Shown in pieces: positions 8,527-17,293 of a DNA stretch of 48,416 nucleotides. Each line of letters opens with the position of its first letter. The stretch's first letter is position 1. The DNA lies in contig DAAQ01000005.1 in NCBI GenBank assembly GCA_001701225.1, positions 1 to 48,416 of the forward strand, in the 5' to 3' direction. Position numbers and translations under genes: made by a program. The DNA comes from Bacteroidales bacterium H5 (GTDB lineage: Bacteria > Bacteroidota > Bacteroidia > Bacteroidales > Muribaculaceae). The notes beneath the pieces were generated by a model. That model was not told the DNA's origin. It did not search any database and saw only the letters and a list, made by a program, of their open reading frames with translations.

Positions 8527-9423
8527 CTATTTGTCAAGATGCACGTCCATCTGCGGGAAGGGGAACGAGATTCCGGCCCGCTCGGGGAGCTCGTTATAGA
8601 ATCGCTCGTTATAGTTGAAGAATACGTCCCAATATCTCTCTTTCTTCACCCATGCCCTGACGCTCATGGTGACGGCCGAGTCGTCGAGCGACGCAACGAC
8701 CGATACCGGGGCGGGCATGCCACCCTTCTCGACAGCCTCGGTGATGTCGGGGTCGGAGTCGAGCATCTGCTGAACGGCCTGACGGAACCGCTCGGTCGAG
8801 TCGCCATAGCTGATGCCGACCTTCCACTCGATGCGGCGGTAGTCCTGGGTGGTCGAGTTGTTGATGGGGGCTGTGGACAGGCCGCCGTTGGGTATGATGA
8901 TGGTCTTGTTGTCGGGGGTGGTGATGATGGTGTTGAAGATCTCGATCTTCTTGACCGTACCCGCGAATCCCTGGGCCTCGATGGTGTCGCCGACCTTGAA
9001 GGGCTTGAGCAGCAGTATCAGTACTCCGCCCGCAAAGTTCTGCAGCGTGCCGCTCAGGGCCATGCCTATTGCGACGCCGGCAGAGGCGAATATGGCTATG
9101 AATGAGCTTGTCTCGATGCCGAGTATCCCGATGACGGTGACAAGAAGTATGAAATACAGCACTATGCGTATCAGCGACAGGATGAAGGTGGTCAGCGAGG
9201 GCTCGACGTGGCGCTTGAGCATCACTTTCTCCACAAACGTGTAGAGCCTTGTGATGATGAAGCGTCCCGCATAGAAGACCAGGATGGCAACGGCCAGCGA
9301 TATGGAGAAATGTATCAGCTTGCTTGTGAGGGTGCTGACCAGCTCGTCGAAGGTGAGGTCCTTGAGCTGGGCTATCTCAGCCGCCGGAGCGGCGATGCTG
9401 TCTGCGAGTTCGTTGGGGAACAT
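8527..9423 (-). CDS. MscS-family small-conductance mechanosensitive channel
   Basis: A membrane channel that opens under tension to release solutes during hypo-osmotic shock. The 298-residue length and layout match MscS: three membrane helices (about 36-58, 78-100 and 106-135), with the third pore-lining and rich in Gly and Ala (FASAGVAIGMALSGTLQNF). The beta domain follows (LLLKPFKVGDTIEAQGFAGTV ... IIIPNGGLS) and then the alpha/beta C-terminal domain. The start ATG at 9423 gives a short soluble N-terminus before helix 1. It lies downstream of the C11 peptidase gene across an 80-base gap filled by a repeat array. Confidence 0.93.
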   Translation of the reverse strand: MFPNELADSIAAPAAEIAQLKDLTFDELVSTLTSKLIHFSISLAVAILVFYAGRFIITRLYTFVEKVMLKRHVEPSLTTFILSLIRIVLYFILLVTVIGILGIETSSFIAIFASAGVAIGMALSGTLQNFAGGVLILLLKPFKVGDTIEAQGFAGTVKKIEIFNTIITTPDNKTIIIPNGGLSTAPINNSTTQDYRRIEWKVGISYGDSTERFRQAVQQMLDSDPDITEAVEKGGMPAPVSVVASLDDSAVTMSVRAWVKKERYWDVFFNYNERFYNELPERAGISFPFPQMDVHLDK

Positions 9424-9438
9424 AGGTTAGTCGGGGAG

Positions 9439-9492
9439 TTTTATAAGTATTATGAATCTTATAAATTATATAAATCTTATAAATTTTATAGG
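9439..9492. repeat. TTATAA-core repeat array between the C11 peptidase and mscS-like genes
   Basis: Variants of the 9-base unit CTTATAAAT/TTATAAGTA recur across this gap, ending about 11 bases from the stop codon of the C11 peptidase gene (9504-9506). The core TTATAA is palindromic. This is family A, also found at 12196-12281, 18646-18727 and 21361-21400. Confidence 0.75.
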
Positions 9493-9503
9493 CAATTTAT
9501 ATG

Positions 9504-10631
9504 CTATAGCCCTGCGCTGACGACATCCTTATACCAAGCGAGGTCGTCGTAATGGCGGTATGTGAGGTCGTCGGAGGTACGGGGGGCGTGCGAGCCCAGG
9601 CCGCAGTAACGGTCTGTGTCGATGCGCAGGAACCCTATGCCGTCGGGGGTGGCGGCTTTCCAGGTCACGAGCCTGTCGAGGGCATCGTGCCAGTCGCTTC
9701 CGGCCCCGAGCAGGGAATAATAGTCGGCCATGTCATAGCTGTGGCAGTATTCGCCCGGCTTGATATAGCGCTGCAGGTCTGTGATTCCTTCGGGATAGCG
9801 GTTTGCAGTCCCGGCCAGGAGGGTGCGTGTCGCCTCGACAAAGTGCGGCATCGCCGTGAGGTCATAGACGGCGAGCTGGCACTCCCGGCTCCGTCCCGAA
9901 TACCATTCCCATGTGGTCGAGGCTGCTCCCTCGAGATCGGGCTCGGGCATGAAGAAATAGCCGAGGGTCTCGTCGTAGGGCATACCCTCTATGCCGAGTT
10001 CCGTGGGGGCTGCCGCCATGACAGGTGCCAGATCGCGCAGCTCGTAGATGGTCTCGATGTTGCCCATGAGGCAGCAGTCGAAATAGACGAAACTGAATTT
10101 CTCGCCTTTCAGCGCATCGGCCAGAGTGGGGAGGGTGATATGGTGGCCACGGTCATCGCCGAACGCGCGATAGCGGTTGTCATAATTGCCTCCGGGCGAC
10201 CCTATCCATCCGTTGGCATGGCTCCACATTATCAGGCCGTACTCCTTGGCGGGAGCCAGCTCTTTCATGTCGGCCATGACCTCGGTGATACGTCCGGGGT
10301 CGACGGAATAGACTGTACGGTCGTCGGGATACTCCTTGACTGTTTTTGCGCCGTCGGGGGTTATCTCGAGCATGAGGGGAGCGGCGTTGTACGCGTCACG
10401 ATAGACCAGCAGTCGCCCTCCGTTGAGCTCCCCCTTGGCGGTGGCGGTGACCATCTCCGAGATGTCTGCGGCATCCAGGCCGCTGCTGCCGAGGGTGTTG
10501 TCGGCTACCATATATACGAGCACGGTGCGGCTGACGGGCGACGGTGCGGGCGGAGCCACAGGCTCGTCCTTGTCTTTGTCACCGCACGATGCGAACATAA
10601 GCAGAAAAAAGAGTGGAAAGAGATATTTCAT
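9504..10631 (-). CDS. Clostripain-family (C11) cysteine peptidase, lipoprotein
   Basis: A 375-residue predicted lipoprotein. MKYLFPLFFLLMFASC is a lipoprotein signal with lipid-accepting Cys16, followed by an acidic linker (GDKDKDE). The mature domain matches C11 peptidases: TVLVYMVADNTLG at about 36-48, the catalytic His in LIMWSHANGW (His138), and the catalytic Cys in FDCCLMG (Cys187 by alignment with the usual DACLM form). C11 enzymes usually cut after Arg or Lys, and several Bacteroidales members are secreted; the substrate here is unknown. I chose the ATG at 10631 because 69 further upstream in-frame residues are basic, unlike protein, and cover the hairpin at 10685-10730. It follows ftsZ in the same direction. 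Confidence 0.9.
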   Translation of the reverse strand: MKYLFPLFFLLMFASCGDKDKDEPVAPPAPSPVSRTVLVYMVADNTLGSSGLDAADISEMVTATAKGELNGGRLLVYRDAYNAAPLMLEITPDGAKTVKEYPDDRTVYSVDPGRITEVMADMKELAPAKEYGLIMWSHANGWIGSPGGNYDNRYRAFGDDRGHHITLPTLADALKGEKFSFVYFDCCLMGNIETIYELRDLAPVMAAAPTELGIEGMPYDETLGYFFMPEPDLEGAASTTWEWYSGRSRECQLAVYDLTAMPHFVEATRTLLAGTANRYPEGITDLQRYIKPGEYCHSYDMADYYSLLGAGSDWHDALDRLVTWKAATPDGIGFLRIDTDRYCGLGSHAPRTSDDLTYRHYDDLAWYKDVVSAGL

Positions 10632-10684
10632 AGAGAGATAACGTTGGTGTACCCCCGAATATTGCAGGCTCCTGACGGCCACGG

Positions 10685-10730
10685 CGAAGCGGACCCGGCA
10701 TCCCTTGCGTGAGATGCGGAGTCCGCTTCG
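10685..10730 (-). terminator. Long hairpin downstream of ftsZ
   Basis: CGAAGCGGAC (10685-10694) pairs perfectly with GTCCGCTTCG (10721-10730), and an inner GCATC/GATGC stem (10698-10702 with 10713-10717) extends the helix. It begins 23 bases after the ftsZ stop and precedes the C11 peptidase gene. No U-tract follows on the minus strand, so it may be a factor-assisted terminator or an RNA-processing or stability element marking the end of the dcw transcript. Confidence 0.5.
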
Positions 10731-10752
10731 ACGGATCCGGGGCCGGACTGTA

Positions 10753-12147
10753 TCAATAGCTGAAGACCGCGTTGGTCGCTCCTCCGAGTGGCGATGACTG
10801 CGATGTGTCGACAGCCGACGAGCGTACGGCCTCAACAATCTTGCGGTCGCGCTTGTATGTGGGATGGCGCTCGAGTATCTCGCAGATACCCTCGTCGTCG
10901 AGCTGGTTCATGCCGAGGATAATCGAGTTCGAGCGGTCTTTGGCACCTGTGATTTCCTGTACCTTGTCCTGGCCATACTCATCGGCCATGCGCTGGTCCA
11001 GCTTGGTGGTGCCTGGAACGGTAGGCTGTACGGCCGGTGTCTGTACGGTGGGCTTGACGTTGATCTTATTGCCGCCGGGCTTCGGAAGGTCGAACATGAA
11101 TCCGCCGCCACCGTTGATGATGTCGGCCTCGTCATCGCGCAGTGTCACGTCGAAACCTGCGGCGAGGATGGTTATCTTGACCTTGTTGCCCAGGGTCTCG
11201 TCAAATCCGACACCCCACACCACATCAACCTCGGTGTTGAGCGAGCTGATGAACTCGGTGAGCTCGCGGGTCTCGCTCATCTTGAAGCTCTCCTCGGCCT
11301 TGGGGTCGAAGAAGATGTTGAACAGCAGCTTCTTTGAACCCATGATGTCGCGGTTCTTGAGCAGGGGCGAGTTGAGTGCGTCGCGTATGGCTGTCGAGAC
11401 ACGGCCCTCACCCTCGCCGTATCCCGTCGAGATTATGGCGGCTCCGCCGTCGCGCAGGGTGGTGTCGACGTCGTTGAAGTCGAGGTTGATGAGTCCGTTA
11501 GAGGTGATGATCTCCGATATCGAGCGGGCGGCTATCGACAGGGTGTCGTCTGCCTTGCCGAATGCGTTGAGGAAGTCGAGGTCGCCATATATCTCGTTAA
11601 GGCGCTCGTTGTTGATGACAAGCAGCGCGTCGACATACTTGGCCATCTCGTCGGCTCCGGCAATCGCCTTCTTGATCTTGACCTGACCCTCGAAGAGGAA
11701 GGGGATGGTGACGATGCCTATGGTGAGCAGGCCGCGCTCCTTGGCCACCTGTGCCACCACGGGGCCCGCGCCTGTGCCTGTGCCGCCGCCCATTCCGGCG
11801 GTTATGAACACCATCTTCGTGTCGTCGTCAAAGAGCCTGTTTATATCCTCGATGGCATCTTTGGCATACCCCTCGGCCACTTCGGGCTTGTTGCCTGCGC
11901 CGAGGCCGTCGCCGATGACGAGCTTGACAGGCACGGGAGAGTTGGCCAGGCACTGACGGTCTGAGTTGATGTTGACGAACGACACGTTTTTCAGTCCGCC
12001 GCGATACATGTGGTTCACGGCGTTGTTGCCGCCACCGCCCACGCCGACAGCCTTGATGATGATGACACCGTCGCCGGGCTGTGGAGTCTGTGGGGTGAAG
12101 GCCGAGGTGTCGTCGATGTTTTCGTTCGGATTGTTATACTGGTTCAT
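10753..12147 (-). CDS. ftsZ: Cell division protein FtsZ
   Basis: A tubulin-like GTPase that forms the Z ring and recruits the divisome. The 464-residue protein has the nucleotide-binding GVGGGGNNAVN (about 35-43), the tubulin signature GGGTGTG (120-126) and the T7 synergy loop NLDFNDVD (about 221-228), which supplies catalytic Asp residues. The stretch NSDRQCL (61-67) replaces the more usual NTDAQAL. The C-terminal region has a moderately long linker, then EILERHPTYKRDRK in place of a canonical DIPxFLR-type peptide, and ends NAVFSY. It is the last gene of the dcw cluster and is separated from ftsA by 179 bases of repeat array. Confidence 0.98.
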   Translation of the reverse strand: MNQYNNPNENIDDTSAFTPQTPQPGDGVIIIKAVGVGGGGNNAVNHMYRGGLKNVSFVNINSDRQCLANSPVPVKLVIGDGLGAGNKPEVAEGYAKDAIEDINRLFDDDTKMVFITAGMGGGTGTGAGPVVAQVAKERGLLTIGIVTIPFLFEGQVKIKKAIAGADEMAKYVDALLVINNERLNEIYGDLDFLNAFGKADDTLSIAARSISEIITSNGLINLDFNDVDTTLRDGGAAIISTGYGEGEGRVSTAIRDALNSPLLKNRDIMGSKKLLFNIFFDPKAEESFKMSETRELTEFISSLNTEVDVVWGVGFDETLGNKVKITILAAGFDVTLRDDEADIINGGGGFMFDLPKPGGNKINVKPTVQTPAVQPTVPGTTKLDQRMADEYGQDKVQEITGAKDRSNSIILGMNQLDDEGICEILERHPTYKRDRKIVEAVRSSAVDTSQSSPLGGATNAVFSY

Positions 12148-12195
12148 TGCGTTCTTGTTTTATTGCTTAAGATGAGACGGGGAAGGGGGTATGGG

Positions 12196-12281
12196 TTATA
12201 TAAGATTTATAAGTTGCAGAGATATAATTTATATAAGATTTATAAGATATATAAGACTTATAAGACTTATAAGATATATAA
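12196..12281. repeat. Family A TTATAA-core 9-base array between ftsA and ftsZ
   Basis: Units such as AGACTTATA, AGATATATA and AGATTTATA repeat with a mostly 9-base period. In one reading they would encode (Tyr-Lys-Thr/Ile)n, but there is no start context or composition supporting a gene. It lies immediately next to a second array of a different family (12285-12319). Confidence 0.85.
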
Positions 12282-12284
12282 TTC

Positions 12285-12319
12285 CTTTAACCGTTAACCA
12301 TTAACCTTTAACCCTTAAC
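12285..12319. repeat. Family B 7-base array next to the ftsA stop codon
   Basis: Five consecutive 7-base units of the form CNTTAAC (CTTTAAC, CGTTAAC, CATTAAC, CTTTAAC, CCTTAAC) end seven bases from the ftsA stop codon (12327-12329). Read in the ftsA sense they become GTTAANG, the same sense as the array after rpoB. A 7-base period moves TAA through all three frames. Confidence 0.9.
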
Positions 12320-12326
12320 CCGCATC

Positions 12327-13865
12327 TCATTCTTCCTCTGATTCTTCGTACATGTTTTCGGTGAGGACGTTGGCCACCTTGGTCTTGATACGTTCCATGA
12401 ACGTGCCGAATGCGCTCGGCTTGCGTGTCTGCTGTGGAGCGGGCTGCTGCACTGTGGTGCCGACGCTGACGGGGGTGGGCCGCTGTCCTGTGGCCGGGGT
12501 CGGTGTCACCTGTGGGGTATGTGCCACAGAGGTGTATGGCGTATTCTCTATCGGCCTGTTGTTGGGCTGATAGGGGTGCTGGTATGGCTGTTGCGCAGGT
12601 TGCTGGGGCTGGTATGCCGGCTGCTGGGGAGCCTGATAGGTATTCCCTTGTTGAGACTGGTATCCGGTCTGGTATCCGGTCTGCGGCTGCGTCTGCGGCT
12701 GACGCGAGATGGTGGGCTGGGGGCTCAGGCACTCCTTGGGTTCGTTGCGGGCTGCGTCAGAGAGGATGGCGATGACATCGACCGCGTCAGAGCTCTGTAT
12801 GCGTCCGTCGAGTATGTGGACGTTGTTGTCGGGGAGGCCGACGCGCACCTTCATGTTGGGGAGCATCTGCTCGAGACGGGCCGAGAGTCCGGCCAGGCGA
12901 GCGCCGCGTCCCACAAGGATGACACCGCCGGGCAGACGGTCGGGTGTGAGTCCGGCATACTTGATCTGCTCGACCACGTTGAGCAGAATCTCGCCCGCGC
13001 GGGCGCTGATATAGTTGTTGACGGCTGTCATGTCGGTGCTGTCGGCGGGACGCAGCGAGTGCTGTTCGGCGCCGGGCATCGCGTTGCCGAATGCAATCTT
13101 CAGCTCTTCGGCCCTCTCTTCGAGATAGTTGAGGGCAGTGATGTCGCGTGTGATGTTGCGCGAGCCCATGGGGAGCACCGCCAGATGCACCAGCACGCCG
13201 TCCTTGTATATCGCCACACTTGTCGTCTCGGCGCCCAGGTCGACGAGCATACATCCCAGACGCCTCTCGTCTGACATCAGCACGAGGTCAGCCTCGGCCA
13301 GCGGACGCACGGCAACGTCGACTATCTCCAGTCCCATGCGGCCCTCGATGACCTGCGTGAGGCTCTTGACAAGCTGGTTGCGGCAGCTCACGAGGTTGAG
13401 GCGGGCGGTCATCTGCTGTCCGTACATGCCCACGGCGCGCGGGGTGGGGGCGTTGTCGACACGCAGCTCACGGGGGAGAGCCTTGACCACTATGCGGTCT
13501 GACAGGGGACGGTTGAGCGCCTCCTCGGTGATGTCCTTGATGACCTCGGCCGTAATCTCGGTCTCGGTGGGAAACCGGCGCTCTATGTCGACACACTCCG
13601 ACGATAGCGAGCGTCCTCCGATGCTCAGGTACACCCGTTCTATCTTGCGCGGAGCCTCGCGCTGTTCCAGACGGTTCACCACGTTACGCACGGCAGCCGC
13701 TGTCTCGACCACATTGCGTATGCATCCATATCGCACGATGTCCGAGATTCTTTCCTCTTCGACAGCCTTGACGCTGAGGGCGCCCGAGGAGGGGTCGACC
13801 GAGCCGATGGCGCCCTTGATTTTGCTGCTCCCGATCTCGAGAGCTACGATTGTTTTTTCTTCCAT
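12327..13865 (-). CDS. ftsA: Cell division protein FtsA
   Basis: An actin-like ATPase that tethers FtsZ to the membrane. The start is the ATG at 13865 (MEEKTIVALEIGSSKIKG); a 24-residue in-frame extension upstream lacks family similarity. The core (about 1-385) has the phosphate-1 motif ALEIGSSKIKG, the SHS2-type 1C insert, LGCMLVDLGAETTSVAIY (phosphate 2) and GGVILVGRGARLAG (adenosine motif). A low-complexity Gln/Pro/Tyr-rich linker of about 100 residues follows, then FGTFMERIKTKVANVL, an amphipathic membrane-targeting helix, and an acidic tail ending EESEEE. The long Q/P linker is the odd feature. The next upstream gene is ftsQ, 25 bases away. Confidence 0.97.
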   Translation of the reverse strand: MEEKTIVALEIGSSKIKGAIGSVDPSSGALSVKAVEEERISDIVRYGCIRNVVETAAAVRNVVNRLEQREAPRKIERVYLSIGGRSLSSECVDIERRFPTETEITAEVIKDITEEALNRPLSDRIVVKALPRELRVDNAPTPRAVGMYGQQMTARLNLVSCRNQLVKSLTQVIEGRMGLEIVDVAVRPLAEADLVLMSDERRLGCMLVDLGAETTSVAIYKDGVLVHLAVLPMGSRNITRDITALNYLEERAEELKIAFGNAMPGAEQHSLRPADSTDMTAVNNYISARAGEILLNVVEQIKYAGLTPDRLPGGVILVGRGARLAGLSARLEQMLPNMKVRVGLPDNNVHILDGRIQSSDAVDVIAILSDAARNEPKECLSPQPTISRQPQTQPQTGYQTGYQSQQGNTYQAPQQPAYQPQQPAQQPYQHPYQPNNRPIENTPYTSVAHTPQVTPTPATGQRPTPVSVGTTVQQPAPQQTRKPSAFGTFMERIKTKVANVLTENMYEESEEE

Positions 13866-13890
13866 GGGTGGTAGATAGGAGTGTGTGGAG

Positions 13891-14784
13891 TTAGACTTTC
13901 TTTTTGGGTATGGGACGCTCGGAGTTGGCCTCGACACCCGGCACTGCCTGGCCGGGGGCCACTCCGTCGCCTGCCAGCATCGCGTCGATGCTCACGGCCT
14001 CGTCCTCGTCGAAATTGCGCACGGGGAGGTCGGGAGCCTTGCGGTGGCGTTTTGTGGCCACAAGCTGGCCGCGCCATTTCAGCGACAGGGTATCATATTT
14101 CTCCCAGCCCTGGCTCACCAGCACACGCTTGTAGAATTTCTGCAGCCTCTCGAACTTGAGGGGGATGTCGTCGAGAGAGCCCAGGTTGACCACATGCTCG
14201 CGTATGGCGGGTATCAGTATGATGTCTGTGGGGCTCTTGGCCTCGATCATGGTGACGTATGCGTTCCACACCGAGTCGGCTGCGATATAGTCGAGCAGCG
14301 GCAGGAGGCTCAGTGGGGTGAACACTGTATCGGTGGGGTCGAAATGCCCCTTGATGATGGGGACATTCTTGCGGAAACGGGCTCCGGCCCTGACACGCTT
14401 GCCCGAGCGGTTGATGTAATAGCTCTCGGGGCCGTCGAAGACTCTGGCCACCGGGACAATAGGTTTGACGCTGATGCGTATGGTGCCGTCGGTATAGCAG
14501 ACCACCGAGGCATCCTCGAGCTTGTCGAGCCCGAGCAGGTGCCTCCTGATTGACTGGGTGTTGATGGCGGCGAGAGGCACGTCGCCCGCGTGCGCCGGGA
14601 AGCTGTCGAGCTCGGATGCTATCTCGGCCGGTGTCACGAATCCCGTGGCACCCGCTGTCGGCTCGACCTCTATCTCGACACCGCGGCACATGCGCCCGTC
14701 GGCCTCCGTGGCCGTGACCGTGAGGGCCAGGGCAAGGTAGACCGCGAGTATCAGCGAGAAGATTATGGTGAGGTATCTGGGCAT
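13891..14784 (-). CDS. ftsQ: Cell division protein FtsQ (DivIB-like)
   Basis: A bitopic membrane protein that links early and late divisome parts. The protein is about 297 residues with a short cytoplasmic N-terminus, one membrane helix (YLTIIFSLILAVYLALALTV) and a periplasmic region with POTRA-like and beta domains (LEDASVVCYTDGTIRISVKPIVPVARVFD is split across them). The C-terminal tail is charged (PIPKKKV). Sequence identity is low in this family, so position between murC and ftsA is strong supporting evidence. I used the ATG at 14784 (MPRYLTII); a GTG at 14808 overlapping the murC stop is an alternative that adds eight residues. Confidence 0.9.
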   Translation of the reverse strand: MPRYLTIIFSLILAVYLALALTVTATEADGRMCRGVEIEVEPTAGATGFVTPAEIASELDSFPAHAGDVPLAAINTQSIRRHLLGLDKLEDASVVCYTDGTIRISVKPIVPVARVFDGPESYYINRSGKRVRAGARFRKNVPIIKGHFDPTDTVFTPLSLLPLLDYIAADSVWNAYVTMIEAKSPTDIILIPAIREHVVNLGSLDDIPLKFERLQKFYKRVLVSQGWEKYDTLSLKWRGQLVATKRHRKAPDLPVRNFDEDEAVSIDAMLAGDGVAPGQAVPGVEANSERPIPKKKV

Positions 14785-14801
14785 GTTGCGTGGGTTGGGG
14801 G

Positions 14802-16196
14802 TCAGCACTTCTGTGTGGCCTCGGCGACTATCCGGGGCAACAGTGTATTGATGTCTCCGGCGCCGACGGTCAAAAGTATGTCAAAGTTACGACTTTTCAG
14901 CGTCTCCACCAATTTTTCTTTGGCTATTAATGTTTTATCGGCAGTTTTAACATCCCGGAATATAATTTCGGATGTCACTCCGGGTATCGGCTCTTCGCGG
15001 GCCGGATAGATGGGGAGGAGCAACAGAGAGTCGGCCTCTGACAGAGCCTCGGCAAACTGCGGGGCAAAATCACGCGTGCGCGAGTAGAGATGTGGCTGGA
15101 AGGCTACCGTGAGGTGACGTCCGGGATAGAGCGCCTTGACAGACGCTATGGACGAGCGCAGTTCCTCGGGATGATGGGCATAGTCGTCGATGATGACGCG
15201 GCCCAGGCCGTTGTCCTCCTTCAGCCATGTCTCGAAGCGGCGCTTGGTGCCCTGATATGTCGAGATGGCCTCGCGTATGGCTACGGCATCGAATGCACCG
15301 GTGCATACCACGGCCGCCGCAGCGGCGATGGCGTTCTCGATGTTGACCTCGACAGGCACCCCGAGGTTGATATTGCGGATGGTGCCGCGTGGCGTCACGA
15401 TGTCGAACGATATGGTGCCGGGCGAGCGGCGGATGTAGGCGGCGTGAAAATGGCCTTTGTCGCGCGAATAGGTCAGTACCCTGACACCTTCCTGCACCCT
15501 TGGCTTGAGCTTGAGTCCCTCGTGTACTATCAGTATTCCTCCGGGCTTGATGAGCTCGGTGAAATGTGCGAAGCTCTCGAGATAGGCCTCCTCCGTGCCA
15601 TATATGTCGAGATGGTCGGGGTCGGTGGCTGTGATGACGGCGACCGTGGGGGTAAGGTGATGGAACGAGCGGTCAAACTCGTCTGCCTCGATGACGCTGT
15701 ATGGCGAGGAGGGGGACAGCAGGAAATTGCTGCCATAGTTCTTGAGCTCGCCCCCCAGGAATGCGTTGCATCCCACGCCTGCGACGGTGAGTATGTGGGC
15801 GGCCATGCTCGAGGTTGTGGTCTTGCCGTGTGTGCCGGCAAAGCACAGGGCATGGCTGCCGCGAGTGACGATGCCGAGGGCCTTGGCACGCTTCATGACC
15901 TCGAAGCCCCCTTCGCGGAAATATTTCAGTATGGGCAGGTCGTCGGGCACCGCAGGGGTGTAGATGACGGCTGTCGTCGCTGGGTCGCGGTATTGTGCGG
16001 GTATGGTGTCGGCCTCGGGGCTGAAAGTGATGTCTGCCCCCTCGGCTCGGAGTTCGTCTGTCAGTGCGGTAGGTGTGCGGTCATATCCGGCCACATTCTT
16101 GCCCTTGCTCAGAAAATAGCGCTCCAGCGCGGCCATGCCTATGCCGCCGGCGCCTATGAAATAGAAATTGGAGTATTGTGAGAAATCTTCGTTCAT
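14802..16196 (-). CDS. murC: UDP-N-acetylmuramate--L-alanine ligase
   Basis: Adds L-Ala to UDP-MurNAc using ATP, the first amino-acid step of peptidoglycan precursor synthesis. The 464 residues include the N-terminal Rossmann motif FIGAGGIGMAAL (about 13-24), the ATP-binding GTHGKTTTSS (121-130), the central-domain DEFDRSF metal and substrate region, and IIDDYAHHPEEL, typical of MurC. The start ATG overlaps the murG stop by four bases (ATGA), suggesting translational coupling. Confidence 0.98.
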   Translation of the reverse strand: MNEDFSQYSNFYFIGAGGIGMAALERYFLSKGKNVAGYDRTPTALTDELRAEGADITFSPEADTIPAQYRDPATTAVIYTPAVPDDLPILKYFREGGFEVMKRAKALGIVTRGSHALCFAGTHGKTTTSSMAAHILTVAGVGCNAFLGGELKNYGSNFLLSPSSPYSVIEADEFDRSFHHLTPTVAVITATDPDHLDIYGTEEAYLESFAHFTELIKPGGILIVHEGLKLKPRVQEGVRVLTYSRDKGHFHAAYIRRSPGTISFDIVTPRGTIRNINLGVPVEVNIENAIAAAAAVVCTGAFDAVAIREAISTYQGTKRRFETWLKEDNGLGRVIIDDYAHHPEELRSSIASVKALYPGRHLTVAFQPHLYSRTRDFAPQFAEALSEADSLLLLPIYPAREEPIPGVTSEIIFRDVKTADKTLIAKEKLVETLKSRNFDILLTVGAGDINTLLPRIVAEATQKC

Positions 16197-17293
16197 TTTT
16201 CCTGATGCTTTTCAATAATTTCGACGATATGGTCGACGATGCGCTCGTCGGCATCGTGCATGGCCATCTTGCGTATGTTCTCCTCGAGCGCGTCACGGCG
16301 TGCCGGGTCGGCTATGAGGGCTGCCAGCGTGCCGGGAAGCTCGGCCACGGCATCGCGGTCGAGTATCATCACGGCGGCATCGCGTGTCGACAGGGCTTCG
16401 GCGTTGTGGCGCTGGTGGTCTTCGGCTACGTTGGGCGACGGGATGAGCACGGCGGCTTTGCCGAGGTTCTGCAGCTCTGAGATGGTGCTGGCTCCGGCGC
16501 GGGCCACCACGATGTCGGCGGCACGGTATGCCAGGTCCATGCGGTTGATGAATATCTCGGCCTGCATCCCCGCCTTGCCCTGCACCATGGGGCGGAATGT
16601 GTCGGCGCCATAGCGGCCTGTCTGCCACAGCAGCGACACGCCGTCGGCCTCGAGCATCCCGAGCGAGGCGGCGATGGCCTCGTTGAGGGTGCGTGCCCCC
16701 AGGCTACCCCCGGTGGCGAACACCAGCAGCCTGTCGGGGTCGAAGCCGAGCTCTTTCTTGGCCTCGGCACGTGTCAGGGTACACTGCTCGAGCTCCTTGC
16801 GCATGGGATTGCCTGTCTTGACAATCTTGTCGGCGGGAAAATAGCGCTCGGTGCCGTCGTATGCCACACAGATGCGGTCGGCCTTGCGGGCAAGCAGCTT
16901 GTTGGTGACACCCGGATATGAGTTCTGTTCCTGGAGCAGGGTGGGGATGCCGCGGCGCTGGGCCTCCTTGAGCACGGGGCCTGAGGCGTATCCGCCGACA
17001 CCTATGGCGATGTCCGGGCGGAAATTGCGCACGATGCTGCGGGCCTTGAAGAGCGACTTGACCAGCTTCCACAGCACGGGGATGTTGCGCCACAGGCGCT
17101 TGCGGTCGAATCCGGCCACCGGGAGGCCTACGATTTCATAGCCTGCGGCGGGTACCTTCTCCATCTCCATGCGTCCCTCGGCGCCAACGAACAGTATTTC
17201 CGCTTCGGGGCAGCGGCGCTTGACCGCCCCGGCTATAGAGAGGGCGGGGAATATGTGGCCACCTGTGCCTCCGCCCGAGATGAGTACTTTCAT
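16193..17293 (-). CDS. murG: UDP-N-acetylglucosamine--undecaprenyl-PP-MurNAc-pentapeptide GlcNAc transferase
   Basis: Converts lipid I to lipid II at the inner face of the membrane. The 366-residue GT-B fold protein has the N-terminal GGGTGGHIFPA (7-17), the GVGGYASGP loop, LLQEQNSYPGVTNK (acceptor side), and the C-terminal donor motifs GGSLGARTLN and ARAGASTISELQNLGKAAVLIPSP. It overlaps ftsW and murC by four bases each (ATGA). Confidence 0.98.
   Translation of the reverse strand: MKVLISGGGTGGHIFPALSIAGAVKRRCPEAEILFVGAEGRMEMEKVPAAGYEIVGLPVAGFDRKRLWRNIPVLWKLVKSLFKARSIVRNFRPDIAIGVGGYASGPVLKEAQRRGIPTLLQEQNSYPGVTNKLLARKADRICVAYDGTERYFPADKIVKTGNPMRKELEQCTLTRAEAKKELGFDPDRLLVFATGGSLGARTLNEAIAASLGMLEADGVSLLWQTGRYGADTFRPMVQGKAGMQAEIFINRMDLAYRAADIVVARAGASTISELQNLGKAAVLIPSPNVAEDHQRHNAEALSTRDAAVMILDRDAVAELPGTLAALIADPARRDALEENIRKMAMHDADERIVDHIVEIIEKHQEK

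Noticed and set aside
12010..12297. Open frame ending in a Tyr-Lys-Thr/Ile repeat tract over the ftsA-ftsZ gap; similar tracts near 9460 and 21370
   Set aside because: The repeat is a by-product of 9-base TTATAAGAC units read in frame. The rest overlaps ftsZ on the other strand and there is no credible start.
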